Assembly (NCBI GenBank): GCA_039679385.1
Contig: JBDKVB010000091.1
Span: 38,113-102,112, forward strand
Source: Armatimonadia bacterium
GTDB taxonomy: Bacteria; Armatimonadota; Zipacnadia; Zipacnadales; JABUFB01
Direction of reading: 5' to 3'
DNA length: 64,000 bases
Made by a program: the position numbers and the translations under genes. Positions within the stretch are counted from its first letter, which is position 1; every line of letters begins with the position of its first letter. Shown here piece by piece: positions 60,601-64,000 of this stretch. Under the pieces are notes generated by a model. That model saw nothing but the letters and a program-made list of their open reading frames with translations. It was not told the origin of the DNA and did no database searches.

Positions 60601-62109
60601 ATGAGCCTCATTGGCATGGATATTGGCAGCACCAACTGCAAAGCCATTCTTTTCGACGCCGAAGGACAGCAGCTCGCGACAGCATCGCGCGAGTATGCCG
60701 AGGTGTACCCGGGTCCCGCGATGATCGAGCTGCGGCCCGATGATGTGTGGAGCGCGATCTGTGAGGTCCTCCGCAAGGTGAGCGGGGCTGCCGGCGGCGA
60801 TCCCGTGCAGGCCGTCTCCTTCTCTGCCCTGGGCGAAGCCTTCACCCCGGTGGGCAAGAGCGGCGAGTTCCTCTATAACACGATCGTCTCCCCGGACAAC
60901 CGCGCGGTCGACGAGGCCAACAGCTGGCATGACACTCTGGGCGCTGAGCGCATGTTTGAGATCACCGGCATGCCGCTGCACCCGAGCTTCTCGCTGAACA
61001 AGATCATGTGGCTGCGCGAGCACCGGCCTGACGTCCACAAGCAGACCTGGAAGTACCTGCTGTGGCCGGACATCATCTTCTACAAGCTCGGCCTGCAGCC
61101 TCGCCTTGACTGGAGCCTTGCCGGCCGCACCATGTGCTTCGACGTGGTCAACAAGTGCTGGGCCGAGGAGGTGCTGGAGGTCGCCGGGATCTCCAGTGAC
61201 ATGCTGGCCGATCCGATCCGCCCGGGTTCCGTGGTGGGCGAGATCAGCGCCGAAGCCTCCGTCGAGACCGGTCTGCCCAAGGGCTGTCTGGTCGTCGCAG
61301 GAGGCCATGACCAGCCGATGAACGCCCTCGGGGCCGGGATCATCCGCGAGGGCATGGCCGTCGATGGCCATGGGACCGTCGAGTGCATCACCGTCGCCTT
61401 CGAGAAGCCGGTGCTCACCGCGGACATGCTGGCCCGCAACTACTGCTGCTACCCGCACGTCTGCGGCGATCTGTACGCTAGTCTGGCCTTCAACTACTCC
61501 GCCGGGTCGCTCCTCCGCTGGTATCGCGACCAGTTCGCTAAGGCCGAGGTCACGCAGGCTGAGGCCGAGAATCGAGACGTCTACGACCTGCTCCTGAACG
61601 ACCTCCCCGAAGGGCCCTCGGGGCTGTTCTTCATCCCCTACTTCGCCGGTTCGGGCACTCCCTACATGGACCCGCTCTCCAAGGGCGTGATCGCAGGGCT
61701 GACGATCGGCTGCACCCAGAAGACCTTCATCAAGGGTCTGCTGGAAGGCGTGTGCTACGAGCTGGCCCTGAACCTCCAGGGCCTCGAGGACGCCGGTGTC
61801 CACGTGGACCGGCTGCGCTGCACCGGTGGCGGGAGCAAGAGCCCCTACTGGACCCAGCTCAAGGCCGACATCACCGGCAAGGAATGCGTAACCCTCAACG
61901 TGAGCGAGAGCGGCTGCCAGGCAGCGGCAATGCTCGCCGGCGTCCAGGCCGGCGTGTACTCCTCAGTGCCCGATGCCGTGGAGGCTCTCGTCAAGGAAAA
62001 GGACGCCTACGAGCCGCGAGCCGCGGAGCATGAGCGCTACCAGGAGCAGTTCGCGATCTACCGTGAGCTGTGGCCCAGCGTCGCCGAGGTCGTACACAAG
62101 ATGCGCTAG
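60601..62109 (+). CDS. FGGY-family carbohydrate kinase (xylulokinase-like)
   Basis: A 502-aa sugar kinase. The first ATPase domain has GMDIGSTNCKAILFDAEG and the second has GLLEGVCYELALNL and CTGGGSKSPYWTQLKADI (adenosine loop). The putative catalytic base is in VVAGGHDQPMNALG. The substrate helix region NRAVDEANSW and LHPSFSLNKIMWLREH fits xylulokinase or a related ketose/polyol kinase. The exact sugar cannot be read from sequence, and no isomerase or transporter is adjacent. GGAGG precedes ATG 60601. A strong terminator follows the gene. Length is normal for FGGY kinases. Confidence 0.9.
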   Translation: MSLIGMDIGSTNCKAILFDAEGQQLATASREYAEVYPGPAMIELRPDDVWSAICEVLRKVSGAAGGDPVQAVSFSALGEAFTPVGKSGEFLYNTIVSPDNRAVDEANSWHDTLGAERMFEITGMPLHPSFSLNKIMWLREHRPDVHKQTWKYLLWPDIIFYKLGLQPRLDWSLAGRTMCFDVVNKCWAEEVLEVAGISSDMLADPIRPGSVVGEISAEASVETGLPKGCLVVAGGHDQPMNALGAGIIREGMAVDGHGTVECITVAFEKPVLTADMLARNYCCYPHVCGDLYASLAFNYSAGSLLRWYRDQFAKAEVTQAEAENRDVYDLLLNDLPEGPSGLFFIPYFAGSGTPYMDPLSKGVIAGLTIGCTQKTFIKGLLEGVCYELALNLQGLEDAGVHVDRLRCTGGGSKSPYWTQLKADITGKECVTLNVSESGCQAAAMLAGVQAGVYSSVPDAVEALVKEKDAYEPRAAEHERYQEQFAIYRELWPSVAEVVHKMR

Positions 62110-62138
62110 ACGCCCTGCCCGGTCACAGAGCCTCCTGC

Positions 62139-62182
62139 GGCAGAGGGAGTGCGCCCACGGCGTGCCCCTCTGCCTTTCGTTT
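62139..62182 (+). terminator. Strong intrinsic terminator after the FGGY kinase
   Basis: GGCAGAGGG (62139-62147) pairs with CCCTCTGCC (62166-62174). Past a bulged A the inner GTGCGCC/GGCGTGC adds seven more pairs including G-U, closing on a CAC loop. TTTCGTTT follows immediately. It ends the plus-strand run that faces the convergent exopolysaccharide genes. Confidence 0.8.
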
Positions 62183-62233
62183 GCGGTGGCGGGCGGGACT
62201 GCTGTTGGTACCGGCAATCGGTCGGGAGGCGAA

Positions 62234-62902
62234 TCAGTAGGCACCGCGCGCGGTAAGGACTGCGGGGATCGTCAGGAGCAGGAGCTTGAGGTCAACCCAG
62301 AAATCGTGGTGACGGACGTACTCGATGTCCAGTCGCACCCAGTCGTCGAAGCCGAGGTCGCTGCGTCCGCTCACCTGCCACAGACACGTCAGTCCGGGCT
62401 TCACCGCGAGGCGCTCGGTCTGCCAGGGCTCGTACTCGTCAACCTCTGAGGGGATGGGAGGGCGCGGGCCGACCAGGCTCATGGTCCCGCGCAGGACGTG
62501 GAATAGCTGCGGGAGTTCGTCGATGCTGTAGCGCCGGATTATTCGCCCCACTCGGGTGATGCGAGGGTCGCGACGAATCTTGAACACCGGACCCGTCGCC
62601 TCATTGCTGGCGGCAAGGCTGTCGCGCAGGTCCGGCGCGGCAGCGTTCATCGAGCGGAACTTGTAGAAGTGGAAGGGCTTGCCGTCTCGTCCCAGACGGT
62701 ACTGGGAGTAGAAGACCGGACCAGGCGAGTCCAGGACCACTGCGAGCGCCGTGACCAGCATGATGGGCGAGGCGATGATGAGAGCCGCGAAGGCCCCGGC
62801 GATATCAAGCAGACGTTTCGCAGCCAGGTAGCCCAGGGAGTCAACACGCTGAGCGCGCCCGAGGCGTCTCGAGGTCGGCTGCGTGTGACCTTCGGTGTCC
62901 AT
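62234..62902 (-). CDS. Undecaprenyl-phosphate sugar-1-phosphate transferase (WcaJ/EpsB type)
   Basis: A 222-aa monotopic membrane enzyme that begins exopolysaccharide repeat synthesis by moving a sugar-1-phosphate from a nucleotide sugar to undecaprenyl phosphate. The re-entrant helix LLDIAGAFAALIIASPIML is followed by GPVFYSQYRLGRDGKPFHFYKFRSM, RRYSIDELPQLFHVLRGTMSLVGPRP, KPGLTCLWQVSGRSDL and the C-terminal DLKLLLLTIPAVL. It has only the catalytic C-terminal half, without the CoA-binding-like N-terminal part of WcaJ. The sugar is unknown. It follows epsI by 64 bases on the same strand. Confidence 0.95.
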   Translation of the reverse strand: MDTEGHTQPTSRRLGRAQRVDSLGYLAAKRLLDIAGAFAALIIASPIMLVTALAVVLDSPGPVFYSQYRLGRDGKPFHFYKFRSMNAAAPDLRDSLAASNEATGPVFKIRRDPRITRVGRIIRRYSIDELPQLFHVLRGTMSLVGPRPPIPSEVDEYEPWQTERLAVKPGLTCLWQVSGRSDLGFDDWVRLDIEYVRHHDFWVDLKLLLLTIPAVLTARGAY

Positions 62903-62966
62903 GAACGCACTCCCAGTATGTGCGCTTCGTCAGAACCACTGTTGCCCTGGCGCACAGCTCTCGGGC

Positions 62967-63635
62967 CTAGCCTGCAGTCTGTGCCTGAGGCTGGCCCTTC
63001 GGATACCAGAACCCCACTGCCCCCGGATATACCGCAGACAGTATCTCCACGAGCGCGCGCTGTGCACTCTTGGTATCGTTCCCGTTCACGCTCGTCTTGA
63101 GGATGAGGATCAGCCCGCCAGCGCCGATCTTGCCCGAGATCATCCTCGTCACATGAATGGTCCAGTCGGCGGTCGTCGCGCCAGGCCGGGCGTACACGAA
63201 CATCGCCATCTCCTGGTTGCCATCCTTGGTGGCCAACAGTTGCCGCGCGTTGATCGGCCCGGAATGTGGGCAACCAGCGGGTGCCGGGATCTGCAGCTCA
63301 TGGTTCTGCAGTATCTGCCAGCCCTGCGCGGGGTAGCACCCGGTCGGCGCGTGGATGCTGCGCCAGTCGGTTCCATAGATAGCCGAGAGCAGAACCTGAC
63401 GGTCGGGGCTCTGATACACCCGCTCTTCCATCGCCGCGGGCTGCAGGTAGTCGTAGACGGTCTGCGCGACCGGCAGGACTTCGCTCTTGAAGGCACCCAC
63501 GGTCGCGGGCATCTGCGAGAAGTCCACCTTGTAGGTCGGAGCGACCACGCGCAGGCTGCGCGCCACCTGGGTGCCACCCGCGCCAACAAGCAGCAACACG
63601 GCAGCAATCAGATATCGTCGCGCATCTTTGTGCAC
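62967..63635 (-). CDS. EpsI-type exosortase-associated protein
   Basis: A 222-aa protein of the EpsI/DUF3485 family, which accompanies exosortases in exopolysaccharide loci or is fused to their C-terminus. It has an N-terminal membrane helix (YLIAAVLLLVGAGG). The conserved middle contains APTGCYPAQGWQILQNHELQI and later MAMFVYARPGATTADWTIHV. GTG 63635 overlaps the exosortase 3' end by 28 bases, implying coupled translation. Its biochemical role is not established. The last 20 residues are variable. Confidence 0.85.
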   Translation of the reverse strand: MHKDARRYLIAAVLLLVGAGGTQVARSLRVVAPTYKVDFSQMPATVGAFKSEVLPVAQTVYDYLQPAAMEERVYQSPDRQVLLSAIYGTDWRSIHAPTGCYPAQGWQILQNHELQIPAPAGCPHSGPINARQLLATKDGNQEMAMFVYARPGATTADWTIHVTRMISGKIGAGGLILILKTSVNGNDTKSAQRALVEILSAVYPGAVGFWYPKGQPQAQTAG

Positions 63636-64000
63636 CGCAGCAGCCCCCCCACTGCGAACAGCCCGATGAGAGCGTACATGAACACGATCAAACCTGACGC
63701 CGTGTGGAAGAACCCCTCGGCCGCCTTCTGACCAAAGATGTGTCCGAGCACCAGCGTAGTGGCAATGCGGGCCGCATTGGCCAGGACTGCCACCGGGAAG
63801 GAGGCCAGGAAAAGCACCACTCGCTTGTACAGCGCTGCCTCGACCAGCCAGGCGTAGAGTGCGCCCAGGGCGGACATCGAGATGATGGTCTTTAACCCGC
63901 TGCAGGCGACAGCCACCTCAAAGGTGTACTCCGGCAGGCGAATCGTCGTGCCCTCAACCTTCGTGGGTACCCCGATCGCCTGGGAGAAGCCGCCGCCGAG
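63608..64000 (-). CDS. Exosortase, C-terminal part (truncated by window edge)
   Basis: About 130 C-terminal residues of a polytopic exosortase, open to the window edge. The visible part has GVPTKVEGTTIRLPEYTFEV, then the catalytic cysteine in VACSGLKTI, the conserved arginine in NAARIATT and the histidine in GFFHTASG. These are the Cys/Arg/His residues of the XrtA-type family. Four membrane segments remain. Exosortases cleave C-terminal PEP-CTERM-type signals and reside beside exopolysaccharide genes, as here. No protein with an evident PEP-CTERM tail lies in this window. The N-terminal half is outside. Confidence 0.9.
   Translation of the reverse strand, partial: LGGGFSQAIGVPTKVEGTTIRLPEYTFEVAVACSGLKTIISMSALGALYAWLVEAALYKRVVLFLASFPVAVLANAARIATTLVLGHIFGQKAAEGFFHTASGLIVFMYALIGLFAVGGLLRCTKMRDDI

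Noticed and set aside
1..64000. CRISPR arrays, toxin-antitoxin pairs, restriction or other defence genes
   Set aside because: No regular direct repeats and no recognisable defence protein families were found on either strand.

Overview
This is GC-rich bacterial chromosome with dense, mostly operonic genes, GTG and TTG starts mixed with ATG, and clear Shine-Dalgarno sites. Three things point to a diderm of the Terrabacteria side, most plausibly Armatimonadota, though no rRNA is present to prove it: a Firmicutes-like alaS-ruvX-mltG-yqeG-aroE cluster, a SigB/SigF-type partner-switching module, and a complete PilMNOQ/secretin type IV pilus machine with several large type IV prepilin-like proteins. 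The phylum call is inference.

Left edge (1-2012): the end of a mobile element. A truncated small protein is followed by a large serine recombinase whose last codons run into the 3' end of a tRNA-Asp gene, the probable attachment site. A chromosomal operon on the minus strand follows (2216-12324). In transcription order it is rarA, a STAS anti-anti-sigma factor, an RsbW-like kinase, a SigB/SigF-type sigma factor, an AI-2E-family permease, alaS, ruvX, mltG, yqeG and aroE. The rarA upstream region carries a good minus-strand promoter and a roughly 220-nt segment whose ends pair; this is a candidate 6S-like RNA.

Centre (13078-47638): a type IV pilus super-locus on the plus strand. pilB, pilT, pilC and pilD come first. 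Next are four prepilin-type proteins, a PilX-like protein of 1037 aa, a PilY1-like secreted beta-propeller protein of about 1715 aa and a lipoprotein of about 2091 aa. A second promoter then drives pilM, pilN, pilO, a PilP-like gene, a small STN-domain protein and the PilQ secretin. The order resembles the fimU-pilV-pilW-pilX-pilY1 minor-pilin operon, but the proteins are giants that share calcium-loop motifs, cysteine knuckles and a recurring beta-module. This is the most unusual part of the window.

Right part (47727-62109): aroC and a fused aroK-aroB follow pilQ, echoing the pilMNOPQ-aroKB linkage of Gammaproteobacteria. Then come a PASTA-domain protein, an ECF sigma factor with an anti-sigma factor that carries an STN-like C-terminal domain, a biotin-protein ligase, a TPR/polysaccharide deacetylase, a clan-A-type glycoside hydrolase, purB and an FGGY sugar kinase ending at a strong terminator. 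At the right edge, on the minus strand, lies the end of an exopolysaccharide locus: a truncated exosortase, EpsI and a sugar-phosphate transferase.

No CRISPR array, rRNA, insertion sequence or recognisable defence system was seen.
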